From NCBI RefSeq assembly GCF_030124145.1, contig NZ_JASKMS010000016.1, forward strand, positions 124,001 through 188,000: a stretch of DNA of 64,000 nt, given 5' to 3'. Shown here one piece after another: positions 41,280 through 50,139 of this stretch. This stretch comes from Streptomyces sp. 378 (GTDB taxonomy: Bacteria > Actinomycetota > Actinomycetes > Streptomycetales > Streptomycetaceae). The number at the start of each line of letters is the position of its first letter. Positions within the stretch are counted from its first letter, which is position 1. The position numbers were made by a program, and so were the translations under genes. The notes beneath the pieces were generated by a model. The model was given only the letters and a program-made list of their open reading frames with translations, was not told where the DNA came from and did no database searches.

Positions 41280-41840
41280 GTGCCGGTGCCTGCCCGACTT
41301 CCTTCGTGGGCCTGGGTGACCGGGCTGACCGTGGGAGCGATAGCCGCGGTGACGGTCCTGGGCGTACAGGCCGACCGAGGCCCGCGCCCCACCGCCACGT
41401 CGGCCAAGCCGAGCAGCACGGCCTCGGCGCAACCCGCCCCCACCGCCCCGGCCCCGGCGAGGGTGCCCGACGGCTCCGGCACCGGCCGACGCATCGTCTA
41501 CTCCCTCGGCGAGAAGCGGGTGTGGCTGGTCGACGCGAGCGAGGCCACCCGCCGCACCTTCACCGTCTGGCCGGGCTCGGTCAGCCCCGACCCGGGCAGC
41601 TACACGGTGTCGTCGCGCAACGCGGCCACGACCGGCTCGGACGGCGTCCAGATCGAGCACATCATGTACTTCGCCGCGAAGTCCGGCGTCTCCGTCGCCT
41701 TCTCCAACGCCGTCGACGGGGCCTCGCCGCCGCCCGCCGCCTCCGGCACCAAGACGGGTGGAGTCAGGATGCGGAAGGCGGACGGCACGGCACTGTGGGC
41801 GTTCGGCACGGTCGGCACGACCGTGACCGTGGTCAGGTAG
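41280..41840 (+). CDS. YkuD/L,D-transpeptidase-like secreted protein without the catalytic Cys
   Basis: A 186-residue protein with an N-terminal membrane anchor or signal (about residues 9-30), a Pro/Ala/Thr-rich linker (33-65) and a YkuD-like domain starting RIVYSLGEKRVWLVD. Active L,D-transpeptidases end with SHGCVRM; here the corresponding segment is KTGGVRM, so glycine replaces cysteine, and the usual HG before it reads QIEHIMYF. Crosslinking activity is therefore unlikely; a binding role is possible. GAGGAG stands before GTG 41280. Confidence 0.75.
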   Translation: MPVPARLPSWAWVTGLTVGAIAAVTVLGVQADRGPRPTATSAKPSSTASAQPAPTAPAPARVPDGSGTGRRIVYSLGEKRVWLVDASEATRRTFTVWPGSVSPDPGSYTVSSRNAATTGSDGVQIEHIMYFAAKSGVSVAFSNAVDGASPPPAASGTKTGGVRMRKADGTALWAFGTVGTTVTVVR

Positions 41841-42342
41841 CGGGCGTCTCCCCGCGCCGGGCCGACAGCTGGTTGACGATCAGCACGACCCCGCTGAACA
41901 GGAAGATCCGGGTCGCGGCGTCCAGCCCGTTCCAGCTCTCCGACTGCCACATCGAGAACCACTCGCCGCCGATCGCGATGAACCCGGCCCCGAACAGCAG
42001 CATCACCATCAGCAGCCCGTAACCGGACATCCGCCGGGCGCGCAGGTCATCGCGCCTGACCCACAGCCAGCTCCCGTATATGAGGACCAGCGCGGCGAGG
42101 GTCTCCCAGACGATGATCCCGACGTAGACGGCGTCCTGCAGCCCCTGACTCGTGATGGCCCGCCACATCAGGTCCTCGTCCTTGAACGTGGTGTCCATGG
42201 CCAGCACATGCCGGACGAACTGCTGGTTGGTCCCGAAGTCGGTGATGTTCCCGAAGGCGACGAGCGCCATGTACAGGGCGATGGTCGCGGTGAGCAGGGT
42301 GGCGGCGAGCGACAGGGCGCCGCGTGATGTGGAGGTGGCCAT
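41833..42342 (-). CDS. DUF2165 small integral membrane protein
   Basis: A 169-residue protein with four membrane helices, with the DUF2165 pattern ALVAFGNITDFGTNQQFVRHVLAMD in the first loop (about residues 26-50) and the ending GEWFSMWQSESWNG. The function of the family is unknown. ATG 42342 has a GGTGG-rich upstream stretch; the ORF open to 42360 adds seven residues. Its 3' end overlaps the convergent YkuD-like gene by eight bp. Confidence 0.82.
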   Translation of the reverse strand: MATSTSRGALSLAATLLTATIALYMALVAFGNITDFGTNQQFVRHVLAMDTTFKDEDLMWRAITSQGLQDAVYVGIIVWETLAALVLIYGSWLWVRRDDLRARRMSGYGLLMVMLLFGAGFIAIGGEWFSMWQSESWNGLDAATRIFLFSGVVLIVNQLSARRGETPAT

Positions 42343-42443
42343 GCCGATCATTCTCCCCAAGCGCGGCCGTCCGGTGTACCCCGCGGCCGTTGCGCGAGAA
42401 TGACGGCGAGAAGCCGGCCGGGCGAGTCGAGGGGAACGTACGG

Positions 42444-44927
42444 ATGGCGCAGACGAGACCGACCATGCAGGAGCTGATCAGACAGCGCAGTCGGGCCGGT
42501 TTCGTCGGCCGCTCCGCCGAACGCGCCGCGTTCCGCGCCAACTTCGACACCGCCCCGCATGACGAACGCCACCGCTTCCGCTTCCACGTGCACGGCAACG
42601 CGGGCGTCGGAAAGACCTTCCTGCTGCGGGAGTTGGAGCACATCGCCCGCGAACGGGGCGCCCTGACCGCCTACGTCGACGACAGCACGGCCGGCTTGCC
42701 GGAGGTGATGGCGCAGATCAGCCGCCAGTTCGCCGCCCAGGGCACGCGGTTGAAGGAGCTGGACCGTCTGCTCGCCGCCCACCGCGAACGCCGCCACGAG
42801 GCCGAATTGGCCGCCCTGGCGGTCCTGGACGCGCCCCCGGAGAACGCCGGCCCGTCGGTGGGCGGGAGGATGGCGGCCCGCGCCGGGGTGGTCGCCGCCG
42901 GCATGGTGCCCGTGGTCGGACCGCTGGCCGGGATGCTCGACGCGGACCAACTCGCGCACGTCGCCGACCGGTTGCGCGCGAGCCTCATCGCCCGCTTCCG
43001 CAACCACGACGACCTCCAGCTGGTCCTCGCCCCCGAGCAGGTGCTCACCCCGGTACTCCTGCGCGAACTGTCGGACACGGCCGCCCCGTGGATCACCCTC
43101 TTCCTCGACACGTACGAGCGGACGGGCCCGTATCTGGAACCCTGGCTGCACGAGACGATGACGACGGACCGTCACGGCGGCATGCCCGCCACGGCGATGG
43201 TGGTCACGGCGGGCCGGACCCCCCTGGCCCCCGCCCGCTGGGGCGGCCTGGCGGACTTCGTGACGGACCTCCCGCTCGCCCCCTTCACGGAGACGGAGGC
43301 GCGCGGCCTGCTGGCCGCCAAGGGCGTGACCGCCGAACCGGTCGTCGAGGAAGTACTGCGCCTCACCGGCGGCCTGCCGGTCCTGGTCTCCACCCTCGCC
43401 GCGTCCCGCCCCACCGACCCGGACGACGTGGGCGACCCGAGCGCGACGGCCGTGGAGCGCTTCCTGAAGTGGGAGGAGGACCCGGTACGGCGGGCCGCGG
43501 CCCTGTCCTGCGCGCTGCCGAGGTGGCTCGACGGGGACGTGTTCCGGGCGGTGACCCAGTGCCCGGAGGAGGACCTGGAGCGCGTGTGGGCGTGGTTGCG
43601 GGGCATGCCGTTCGTCACCGACCGAACCGGGGAACGCCTGCGCTACCACGATGTCGTACGGGCCCCGATGCTGCGTGCGGAACGCCGCCGGTCCCCGCGG
43701 GGCTGGGCGCAGCGGCAACGGCACCTGGCGGAACTCTTCGGGCGCTGGCGGGAGGAGACCGGAGCGGGCCGCACCGGGGAACCGTGGGCGGACGAGACCT
43801 GGCGGGAACTGCGCCTGGAGGAGACGTATCACCGGCTCTGCGCGGGAGAACGGGACGCGCTGCCGCAGGCGTTGCGTGACTTCGTCCAGGCGTGCGACAC
43901 GGGCGCGAGTACGGCCGGGCGGTGGGCCCGTGCGCTCGTGGACGCCGGGACGGACGCGGACGCCGAGGCGACGGCCCGCTGGGGCACCGAGCTGACCACG
44001 GCCCTGGACACGGAGGGGATCGTCGCCGCCCTCGGGCTGCTGCTGCGCCGTGCGGGACTCGACACGCGGACCCAGGCCAGGGCCCGGGTCGTACGGGGCG
44101 ACGAACTGCGCGGCGCCGGCGCGCACGCGCAGGCCCTCACCGAGTACGACCGGGCCATCGCCCTGGACCCGGAGTCGGCCGTCGCCCACCGGAACCGGTC
44201 CGGGATCCGGGGAGACCTGGGCGACCACGACGGGGCGATCGCCGACCTGGACCGGGCCGTCGCACTGGACCCGGGCAACGCCTGGTCCCTCGCCCTGCGC
44301 GGGGAACACCACCGGATCGCCGAACGCGACACCGAGGCGATCCGGGACCTGAGCGAAGCGATCCGGCTCGACCCCGCCCTGGAGTTCGCCTGGGCGTCCC
44401 GAGGCGCCACGCACGCGCGTGCCGGAGACCCGGAAGCGGCCCTCGCCGACCTGGGGCGGGCGCTGGACCTCGACCCGGACTACGCCTGGGCGCTCGCCCG
44501 CCGCGCCCGCGTGTGGCGTGCGCTGGGCGACCCCCACCGCCAACTGGCCGACCTCGACCGGGCCCTCGCCCTGAACCCCGACTGGCCCTGGGCCCGCTGC
44601 GAACGCGGTGACGCACTGCGCGCCGCCGGCCGCGACGAGGAGGCGGTCGCCGACCTGGACATCGCGCTGTCCCTGGACCCGGCGTACACGTCGGCGCACG
44701 CCAGCCGGGGGGAGTCACTGGCCCGGCTCGGCCGCCACGCGGAGGCCCTGGCCGACCTGAACCGGGCGGTGGAGATGCGGCCGGGGTACGTCTGGGCCCT
44801 GTGCCGCAGGGCCGTTCTCCACGCGGCGATGGGCCGACCGGAGCAGGCCCGGGCGGACGTGGCACGCGTCCGGACGCTGGATCCCGGGGCGCTGGAGAGG
44901 TTCGCGGACGTCAGCGTCCTGCCGTGA
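42444..44927 (+). CDS. STAND-type AAA ATPase with C-terminal TPR array
   Basis: An 827-residue protein. An N-terminal P-loop GNAGVGKT (residues 51-58) leads into an NTPase domain; a glycine-rich hydrophobic stretch (about 140-175) may contact membrane. About eight TPR repeats (about 555-810) of the type ALTEYDRAIALDPESA follow. STAND proteins are molecular switches that oligomerise on ligand binding; some act in phage defence, others in regulation, as AfsR does. No effector domain is attached, so a partner protein is expected. The 3' end overlaps the convergent DUF397 gene by 17 bp. Confidence 0.8.
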   Translation: MAQTRPTMQELIRQRSRAGFVGRSAERAAFRANFDTAPHDERHRFRFHVHGNAGVGKTFLLRELEHIARERGALTAYVDDSTAGLPEVMAQISRQFAAQGTRLKELDRLLAAHRERRHEAELAALAVLDAPPENAGPSVGGRMAARAGVVAAGMVPVVGPLAGMLDADQLAHVADRLRASLIARFRNHDDLQLVLAPEQVLTPVLLRELSDTAAPWITLFLDTYERTGPYLEPWLHETMTTDRHGGMPATAMVVTAGRTPLAPARWGGLADFVTDLPLAPFTETEARGLLAAKGVTAEPVVEEVLRLTGGLPVLVSTLAASRPTDPDDVGDPSATAVERFLKWEEDPVRRAAALSCALPRWLDGDVFRAVTQCPEEDLERVWAWLRGMPFVTDRTGERLRYHDVVRAPMLRAERRRSPRGWAQRQRHLAELFGRWREETGAGRTGEPWADETWRELRLEETYHRLCAGERDALPQALRDFVQACDTGASTAGRWARALVDAGTDADAEATARWGTELTTALDTEGIVAALGLLLRRAGLDTRTQARARVVRGDELRGAGAHAQALTEYDRAIALDPESAVAHRNRSGIRGDLGDHDGAIADLDRAVALDPGNAWSLALRGEHHRIAERDTEAIRDLSEAIRLDPALEFAWASRGATHARAGDPEAALADLGRALDLDPDYAWALARRARVWRALGDPHRQLADLDRALALNPDWPWARCERGDALRAAGRDEEAVADLDIALSLDPAYTSAHASRGESLARLGRHAEALADLNRAVEMRPGYVWALCRRAVLHAAMGRPEQARADVARVRTLDPGALERFADVSVLP

Positions 44928-45099
44928 ACTCCAGGAACTCCGACCAGGCACCACCGGTGAACGACAGCCGGGCGCCCTCCTTGTTCTTGGAGTCGCGGAT
45001 ATGGATGGTGGGTGCCTGAGCGGATATGGCGACCTCGACGCAATCAGGTCCGTCGTTGCTGCTGTAGGTGCTCTTGAACCAGGCGAGTTCAGTGGTCAC
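44911..45099 (-). CDS. DUF397 protein
   Basis: A 62-residue protein with the DUF397 pattern WFKSTYSSNDGPDCVEVA followed by IHIRDSKNKEGARLSF and a Trp-Glu-Phe end. DUF397 genes are nearly always next to an XRE-DUF5753 regulator, as here, and may act as its antagonist. Its ATG overlaps the stop of the XRE gene by four bases. Confidence 0.9.
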   Translation of the reverse strand: MTTELAWFKSTYSSNDGPDCVEVAISAQAPTIHIRDSKNKEGARLSFTGGAWSEFLEFTAGR

Positions 45100-45908
45100 G
45101 TCTCGTCTCCCAGAACTTTCTCAATGAAGGCCAGGGACTCTCGGGGTGAGAGGGCCTGCGCCCGGATCATTCCATAGCGCATGTCGAGGATCTGGGCGTC
45201 GCGGGGCTCGCTGATCACGCGGTTGTGCAACTGGGCTTCGAAGTGCCCCAGCACCTTGCCGTCCTGGAATTTCAGGAGCCGAAACGGACCTGCCATGCCC
45301 GCGTGGTCCTCACGGTCGGTCGGCATGATCTGAATCGACACGTGCCGCAACTGAGCGACTTCCAACAGGTGTTCGAGCTGGTGCCGGAGCACCATTCTGC
45401 CCCCGACCGGTCGCCGTAGCGTGGTCTCTTCCTGGACGAAGGTGATGAGCGGTCGCGGTAGCCGGTCGAAGACGGCCTTCCGCGCCATGCGCGCTGCGAC
45501 GTGCCGTTCGATCTCGTCCTCCGTGTAGGCAGGGCTGCGCATGGCGTACAACGCCTGGGCGTACTCCGGTGTCTGAAGCATCCCGTTGATCTGATGGGTG
45601 TCGTAGGCCCCGAGTTCGAGAGCCTCGTCCTCCAGTTTGGCGAGGTCCCGTACCTTCTTCGGATACCGCGCCTTCTCCACGTCCTCCCTCATCGCGGAGA
45701 TCTTGCCGCCCGCCCCCAAGACCTCATCGGCCTTGTCGAGAAAGTCCGGCTTGGGGATGCGCCGCGCCCGCTCGACGGACGACACCATCTCCTCCCCGTA
45801 GCCGATGGCCGAGCCCAACTCCGCCTGTTTCAGCCCCGCCGCCTCGCGCCACATCTTGATCTGCCGCCCGACCGTCCTGAGCACGGCCGCCGCTTCCTCG
45901 TCCTCCAC
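45096..45908 (-). CDS. XRE-family regulator with DUF5753 domain
   Basis: A 270-residue protein with an N-terminal lambda-like HTH (about residues 8-62; AAGLKQAELGSAIGYGEEMVSSVERA) and a C-terminal DUF5753 domain (about 95-270; INGMLQTPEYAQALY). Such pairs resemble the whiJ/abaA-type regulatory modules of Streptomyces. GTG 45908 is preferred because GGAGGGGAAGG lies just before it. It is transcribed divergently from the HATPase gene, 79 bp apart from the 45923 end of the frame. Confidence 0.9.
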   Translation of the reverse strand: MEDEEAAAVLRTVGRQIKMWREAAGLKQAELGSAIGYGEEMVSSVERARRIPKPDFLDKADEVLGAGGKISAMREDVEKARYPKKVRDLAKLEDEALELGAYDTHQINGMLQTPEYAQALYAMRSPAYTEDEIERHVAARMARKAVFDRLPRPLITFVQEETTLRRPVGGRMVLRHQLEHLLEVAQLRHVSIQIMPTDREDHAGMAGPFRLLKFQDGKVLGHFEAQLHNRVISEPRDAQILDMRYGMIRAQALSPRESLAFIEKVLGDET

Positions 45909-46002
45909 GCCTTCCCCTCCCACGTACGAGCCGTACGACCTCGTGACGCGTCCGGACAGTCACCCTCCGTACCGAGGTCGTCGCTGTTCAGAGTAGGGAC
46001 GG

Positions 46003-46440
46003 ATGACCACGCTGGGTGACATGAGTCAGAAATCCCACGCCGGGATCAACGCCCCCGTACGTCACTTCACGCTCCAGTTGTCCGCCACTCGAAGAGGCGC
46101 TCGACTGGCTCGCCTGCTCACCGAACGCCAGCTCGACGAGTGGGGCGCGTCCCAGGACGCCGCCGTGCAGGTGGTGGCGGAGCTGGCGTCGAACGCCGTG
46201 CTGCACGGACGCGTCCGGGGCAGGGACTTCCGGCTGGCGCTGAAGCTGCGCGCCGACCGCACGCTCCGCATCGAGGTCACCGACGCCCGGGGCGACCGGG
46301 TTCCCCGGCCCTCGGGGCCGGTCGCGGACGACGCGGAGGGCGGGTGGGGCCTGCGGATCGTCTCGGCGTGCGCGGACCGCTGGGGTGTGGTGGAGGCACC
46401 GGCCCACGGCAAGACGGTGTGGGCCGAACTGGCGGTGTGA
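46003..46440 (+). CDS. HATPase_c anti-sigma/regulatory ATPase
   Basis: A 145-residue histidine-kinase-like ATPase domain, as in SpoIIAB/RsbW. The N-box (QVVAELASNAVLHGR, about residues 59-73), DARGDRVPRP (G1-like) and GWGLRIVSACADRWG are recognisable. No transmembrane or kinase dimerisation domain is present. Together with the XRE-DUF5753 and DUF397 genes it forms the typical streptomycete trio. ATG 46003 and 46021 are both possible. Confidence 0.88.
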   Translation: MTTLGDMSQKSHAGINAPVRHFTLQLSATRRGARLARLLTERQLDEWGASQDAAVQVVAELASNAVLHGRVRGRDFRLALKLRADRTLRIEVTDARGDRVPRPSGPVADDAEGGWGLRIVSACADRWGVVEAPAHGKTVWAELAV

Positions 46441-46600
46441 CGGAGGCCTCGGTGACCGATCACGCGGCGGAGACGCCCTCCTCCTGCAGTGACTCCACCG
46501 CCCTGCCCGGAGGGCCTGAGCCTCGGCGACGCGTGGCTGCAGGCCGTGTGCCACGGCAACGCGGCCGCCCTGTTCGCCCGGTGTGTCTGACGCGCCCGGC

Positions 46601-47440
46601 TCAGCGGAGCCGGTCCACGTACGTGTCCGTGCCCGGCACCGTCGGGATGAACGGGGCCACCAGCTCCACCCTGCCCAGGCCCGAATCCGCCACCGCCGCG
46701 TCGAGGCCCGTGAACCAGGGGTCCCAGCACTCCCTCGGGTCCGTCTGGAGGAACCACAGCAGGGTCAGCCGGGTGTCGACGCCCTCGACCTGTTTGACAT
46801 AGGTCATGCGGTCGCCGGGCAGGGGCGTCGGGCTGAAGACCGTCACCAGCGCGGCCGGGGAGCCCGCCAGGCGCTTGGGGAGGTGGCGGGTGCGCAGCCA
46901 CTCCAGGAGGGAGGCGCGTTGCCCGGGGGTGTCCGACTCGACGACCTGGAGGACCAGGCCCGCGTAGGGGTGGTCGAGGGCGTGGACGTCGCGGGGGCCG
47001 GCCGCTCCGTCGCGGTACACCGTCGCCTCGTGGTGCTGGAACGCCGTGAGGACGTGCGTGCGGTCGTGGTAGACGCGGGCGTCCCGGTTGAGTCGCTTGT
47101 TGACGGCGACCGTCCAGCGCATGTGGTCGTCGTAGCGGCCGGCGGTGATCCAGTACGTGGAGAGGTAGCAGCCGGCGGTGACCGGCTGGGCGATCGCCGA
47201 CTTCTCGGGGTAGCGCAGCAGCTGGAGGTCCCGTGTCGCCACCCAGCGGCGGCCCGCGTACATCCAGGGCATGGCCATCGCGCCGGCGTAGTAGTGGTCG
47301 TCCTCGTACCAGCGGTTGTACGCGTACTCGTGGCCCGGGTGCGGCTCGACCATGGTGATGAGGGCGTGCCCGGGGTGGGTGCCGTAGGGGCCGACGGCGG
47401 CCAGTTCGGCGTACAGCTCGCTGCGGGTGTCCTCGCTCAT
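46601..47440 (-). CDS. Dimeric alpha/beta-barrel (EthD-like) protein, duplicated domain
   Basis: A 279-residue protein built of two ferredoxin-like alpha/beta-barrel halves. The first starts ALITMVEPHPGHEYAYNRWYEDDHYYAGAM and the second GLVLQVVESDTPGQRASLLEWL. Each recalls EthD or antibiotic-monooxygenase barrels, which bind hydrophobic compounds. ATG 47440 has AAGGGGAAGGG upstream; an ATG at 47470 directly follows operator site 9 and may be a leaderless alternative. The divergent SDR shares that operator. Confidence 0.7.
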   Translation of the reverse strand: MSEDTRSELYAELAAVGPYGTHPGHALITMVEPHPGHEYAYNRWYEDDHYYAGAMAMPWMYAGRRWVATRDLQLLRYPEKSAIAQPVTAGCYLSTYWITAGRYDDHMRWTVAVNKRLNRDARVYHDRTHVLTAFQHHEATVYRDGAAGPRDVHALDHPYAGLVLQVVESDTPGQRASLLEWLRTRHLPKRLAGSPAALVTVFSPTPLPGDRMTYVKQVEGVDTRLTLLWFLQTDPRECWDPWFTGLDAAVADSGLGRVELVAPFIPTVPGTDTYVDRLR

Positions 47441-47472
47441 GCCCTTCCCCTTCGTCGGCGGCTCGCTCATAC

Positions 47473-47489
47473 TCTGACGCTCCGTCAGA
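47473..47489. promoter_or_regulatory. 17-bp palindromic operator, site 9
   Basis: TCTGACGCTCCGTCAGA, a perfect consensus match in the divergent promoter. On the plus strand TACTCT (47471-47476) overlaps its left edge as a -10 element for the SDR gene. On the minus strand it ends two bases before ATG 47470. Confidence 0.8.
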
Positions 47490-47525
47490 TAGAACGCCAG
47501 GGTTCCGGTCCGGGGAGGTCCTGCC

Positions 47526-48311
47526 ATGTCACTGCTCGCGGGGAAGACGGTCGTCGTGTCGGGGGTCGGGGCCGGGCTCGGGCGGCAGGTCGCGGCGGCG
47601 GTCGTACGGGACGGCGGGAGGGTCGTGCTCGGGGCCCGCACGGAGGCGAGCCTGGCGAAGACGGCCGCCGAGATCGACCCCGGCGGGGCGTGTGCCGCGT
47701 ACCGGGTCACGGACATCTCCGAAGAGGCGCAGTGCGAGGCCCTGGCGGAGGTGGCGCGCGAGCGGTTCGGCGGGATCGACGCCGTCGTCCACGTGGCCGC
47801 GTTCGACGGCCACTTCGGCGGGCTGGAGGACGCCGACTTCGCGTCCTGGCGGGCGGTGCTGGATGTGAATCTGCTGGGCACGCTGCGCATGACGCGGGCC
47901 TGTCTGCCGTTGCTGAAACAGGGCGGTGGATCCGTGGTGTTCATCGGGACGCAGTCGGCGGTGGCCGCCCCCTCGCAGGTGCGGCAGGCGGCGTACGCGG
48001 CGTCGAAGGGCGCGCTGACGAGCGCGATGTACTCGCTCGCGCGGGAACTCGGGCCGTACCGGATCCGGGTCAACACCGTGCTGCCCGGCTGGATGTGGGG
48101 GCCGCCGGTGCGGGCGTACGTGCAGTTCGCGGCGGAGTCGGAGGGGGTGTCGGAGGCGGAGGTGCTGGGCAGGCTGTCGGACCGGATGGCACTGCCGGAG
48201 CTGGCGACGGACGGGGACGTGGCGGATGCGGCGGTGTTCCTCGCGTCGGACCGGGCGCGGGCGATCACCGGACAGTCGCTCCTGGTGAATGCCGGTGAGC
48301 TGATGCGCTGA
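47526..48311 (+). CDS. Short-chain dehydrogenase/reductase
   Basis: A 261-residue SDR: nucleotide-binding SGVGAGLGR near the N-terminus, the usual NNAG region replaced by HVAA, catalytic Ser in FIGTQSA and the Tyr-Lys pair in YAASKGA. The RVNTVLPGWMWGPPV strand and the ITGQSLLVNAG end are regular. It probably acts on a hydroxyacyl or ketoacyl compound of the operator regulon. Confidence 0.92.
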   Translation: MSLLAGKTVVVSGVGAGLGRQVAAAVVRDGGRVVLGARTEASLAKTAAEIDPGGACAAYRVTDISEEAQCEALAEVARERFGGIDAVVHVAAFDGHFGGLEDADFASWRAVLDVNLLGTLRMTRACLPLLKQGGGSVVFIGTQSAVAAPSQVRQAAYAASKGALTSAMYSLARELGPYRIRVNTVLPGWMWGPPVRAYVQFAAESEGVSEAEVLGRLSDRMALPELATDGDVADAAVFLASDRARAITGQSLLVNAGELMR

Positions 48312-48473
48312 CGGCGATTTCCGGCCACACCCTCTCGTCCATGTACATGAACTGAGGTCACCTCACCGAACTATTTTACGTGGTCTTGACCTTCCCCTTG
48401 CTTGCCGTGCGCACGTCACCGAACCCAGAGTTCACATGCCTGACCCTGGCGGCAGCACCGTGGAAGGGGATTC

Positions 48474-50042
48474 ATGAACGGTCTCGACTGGGCCGTGCTC
48501 ATCGGCTACTTCGCCGTGATGGTCGCGATCGGCGTCTGGTCGCACAAACGCGTCGACAACGTCAGCGACTTCTTCACCGCCGGCGGCAAGATGCCGTGGT
48601 GGCTCTCCGGCATCTCGCACCACATGTCGGGCTACAGCGCGGTGATGTTCACCGGGTACGCGGGCATCGCCTACACCTACGGCGTCACCTCCTTCGTCAC
48701 CTGGTCCTTCCCCATCGCCCTCGGCATCGCCATCGGGTCGAAACTGTTCGCCCCGCGCATCAACCGACTGCGCTCACGGCTCCATGTGGCCTCCCCGCTG
48801 GAGTACCTGAAGAACCGCTACGACCTCAAGACGCAGCAGGCGCTGGCCTGGTCCGGGATGCTGCTGAAGATCGTGGACGTGGGCGCGAAGTGGGCGGCGA
48901 TCGCCACGCTGCTGTCCGTCTTCACCGGGATCTCCCTCAACCAGGGCATCCTCATCACCGGCTCCATCACGGCGATCTACTGCACCATCGGCGGCCTGTG
49001 GGCGGACGCGCTGACCGAACTCGGGCAGTTCATCATCCAGTTGCTGGCCGGCATCGCGATGTTCGCCGCGGTCTTCGTACGGCTCGACGACCACGGCGGC
49101 TTCTTCGGCGTCTGGGACTCGCCCGAACTCCAGGGCCACGGGGAACCGCTGGTCGGCCCGTACGGCACGGTGTTCCTGCTCGCGTTCCTCTTCATCAAGC
49201 TCTTCGAGTACAACGGCGGCATGCTCAACCAGGCCCAGCGCTACATGGCCACGCCCAACGCCAAGGAGGCCGAGCGCTCGGCCCGCCTGTCGGCGATCCT
49301 CTGGCTGGTCTGGCCGCTGGTGCTGTTCTTCCCGATGTGGATGTCGCCGCTGCTGGTCGACTCGCAGAAGCCGGACGGCTCCGACTCCTACGCCCTGATG
49401 ACCGAACAACTCCTGCCGCACGGCCTGTTGGGCCTGGTCATCGTCGGGTTCTTCTCGCACACCATGGCCATGTGCTCTTCCGACGCCAACGCCATCGCGG
49501 CCGTGTTCACCCGGGACTGCGCGCCGGTGATCTGGGCGAGGGCCCGCACCTGGAACCAGAGCCAGGGCCTGCGGGTCGCCCGGATCGCCACGGTCGTCTT
49601 CCTCGGCCTGTCCATGGCGGCGGCGACCCAGGTCAATTCGCCCGCGTTCAAGGACATCATCACGGTCGTCATCAAGTGGGTGGCCGGTCTGATGGGCCCG
49701 ATGGCCATTCCGATGATGCTGGGCCTGCTGCGCGCGTTCCGCCGCTCCGGCCCCACGGCGGCCCTGGTCAGCTGGTCGATGGGCCTGCTCGCCTTCTGGC
49801 TGGTGAACTACCCGGTCAACTGGAACGTCGAGGGCGGCGTGCCGCTCCAGTACCAGGTGTCGATCCCGCTGGCGGTGTCCCTGGTCCTCTACATCCTCGT
49901 CGGCTACATCAGGCCGGAGGACACCCCGGAGCGGCTGGCGATCATCGAGCGCATCAACACCGACGACGACGGTGCGGCGGCGGCCACGATCCCGGCACCG
50001 GCCGGTCCCACGGACGACGTGGTCCGCACGGTCAAGAACTGA
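48474..50042 (+). CDS. Sodium:solute symporter (SSS family)
   Basis: A 522-residue transporter with about 13-14 membrane helices. The family segment VGSHKRVDNVSDFFTAGGKMPWW-type loop comes after TM1 (here WSHKRVDNVSDFFTAGGKM), then HMSGYSAVMFTGYAGIAYTYG, and the sodium-motive middle segment WADALTELGQFIIQLLAG. Relatives carry sugars, proline, pantothenate or acetate; the substrate cannot be told. It lies beyond the catabolic regulon with no operator in its promoter. Confidence 0.9.
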   Translation: MNGLDWAVLIGYFAVMVAIGVWSHKRVDNVSDFFTAGGKMPWWLSGISHHMSGYSAVMFTGYAGIAYTYGVTSFVTWSFPIALGIAIGSKLFAPRINRLRSRLHVASPLEYLKNRYDLKTQQALAWSGMLLKIVDVGAKWAAIATLLSVFTGISLNQGILITGSITAIYCTIGGLWADALTELGQFIIQLLAGIAMFAAVFVRLDDHGGFFGVWDSPELQGHGEPLVGPYGTVFLLAFLFIKLFEYNGGMLNQAQRYMATPNAKEAERSARLSAILWLVWPLVLFFPMWMSPLLVDSQKPDGSDSYALMTEQLLPHGLLGLVIVGFFSHTMAMCSSDANAIAAVFTRDCAPVIWARARTWNQSQGLRVARIATVVFLGLSMAAATQVNSPAFKDIITVVIKWVAGLMGPMAIPMMLGLLRAFRRSGPTAALVSWSMGLLAFWLVNYPVNWNVEGGVPLQYQVSIPLAVSLVLYILVGYIRPEDTPERLAIIERINTDDDGAAAATIPAPAGPTDDVVRTVKN

Positions 50043-50139
50043 CCCCACGGCCGGCCGGTCCCACCGAGCACCTGCCGGGCGGCCGGTGGGCCGACGGCCC
50101 CGCCGTCGCCGGAGTCCGGCGGCCGGGCGGGGCCGCCGG

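Noticed and set aside
46489..46590. Short plus-strand frame coding a 33-residue peptide after the HATPase gene
   Set aside because: There is no ribosome-binding site and no recognisable family. It may be a decayed gene end, but support is too weak to list.
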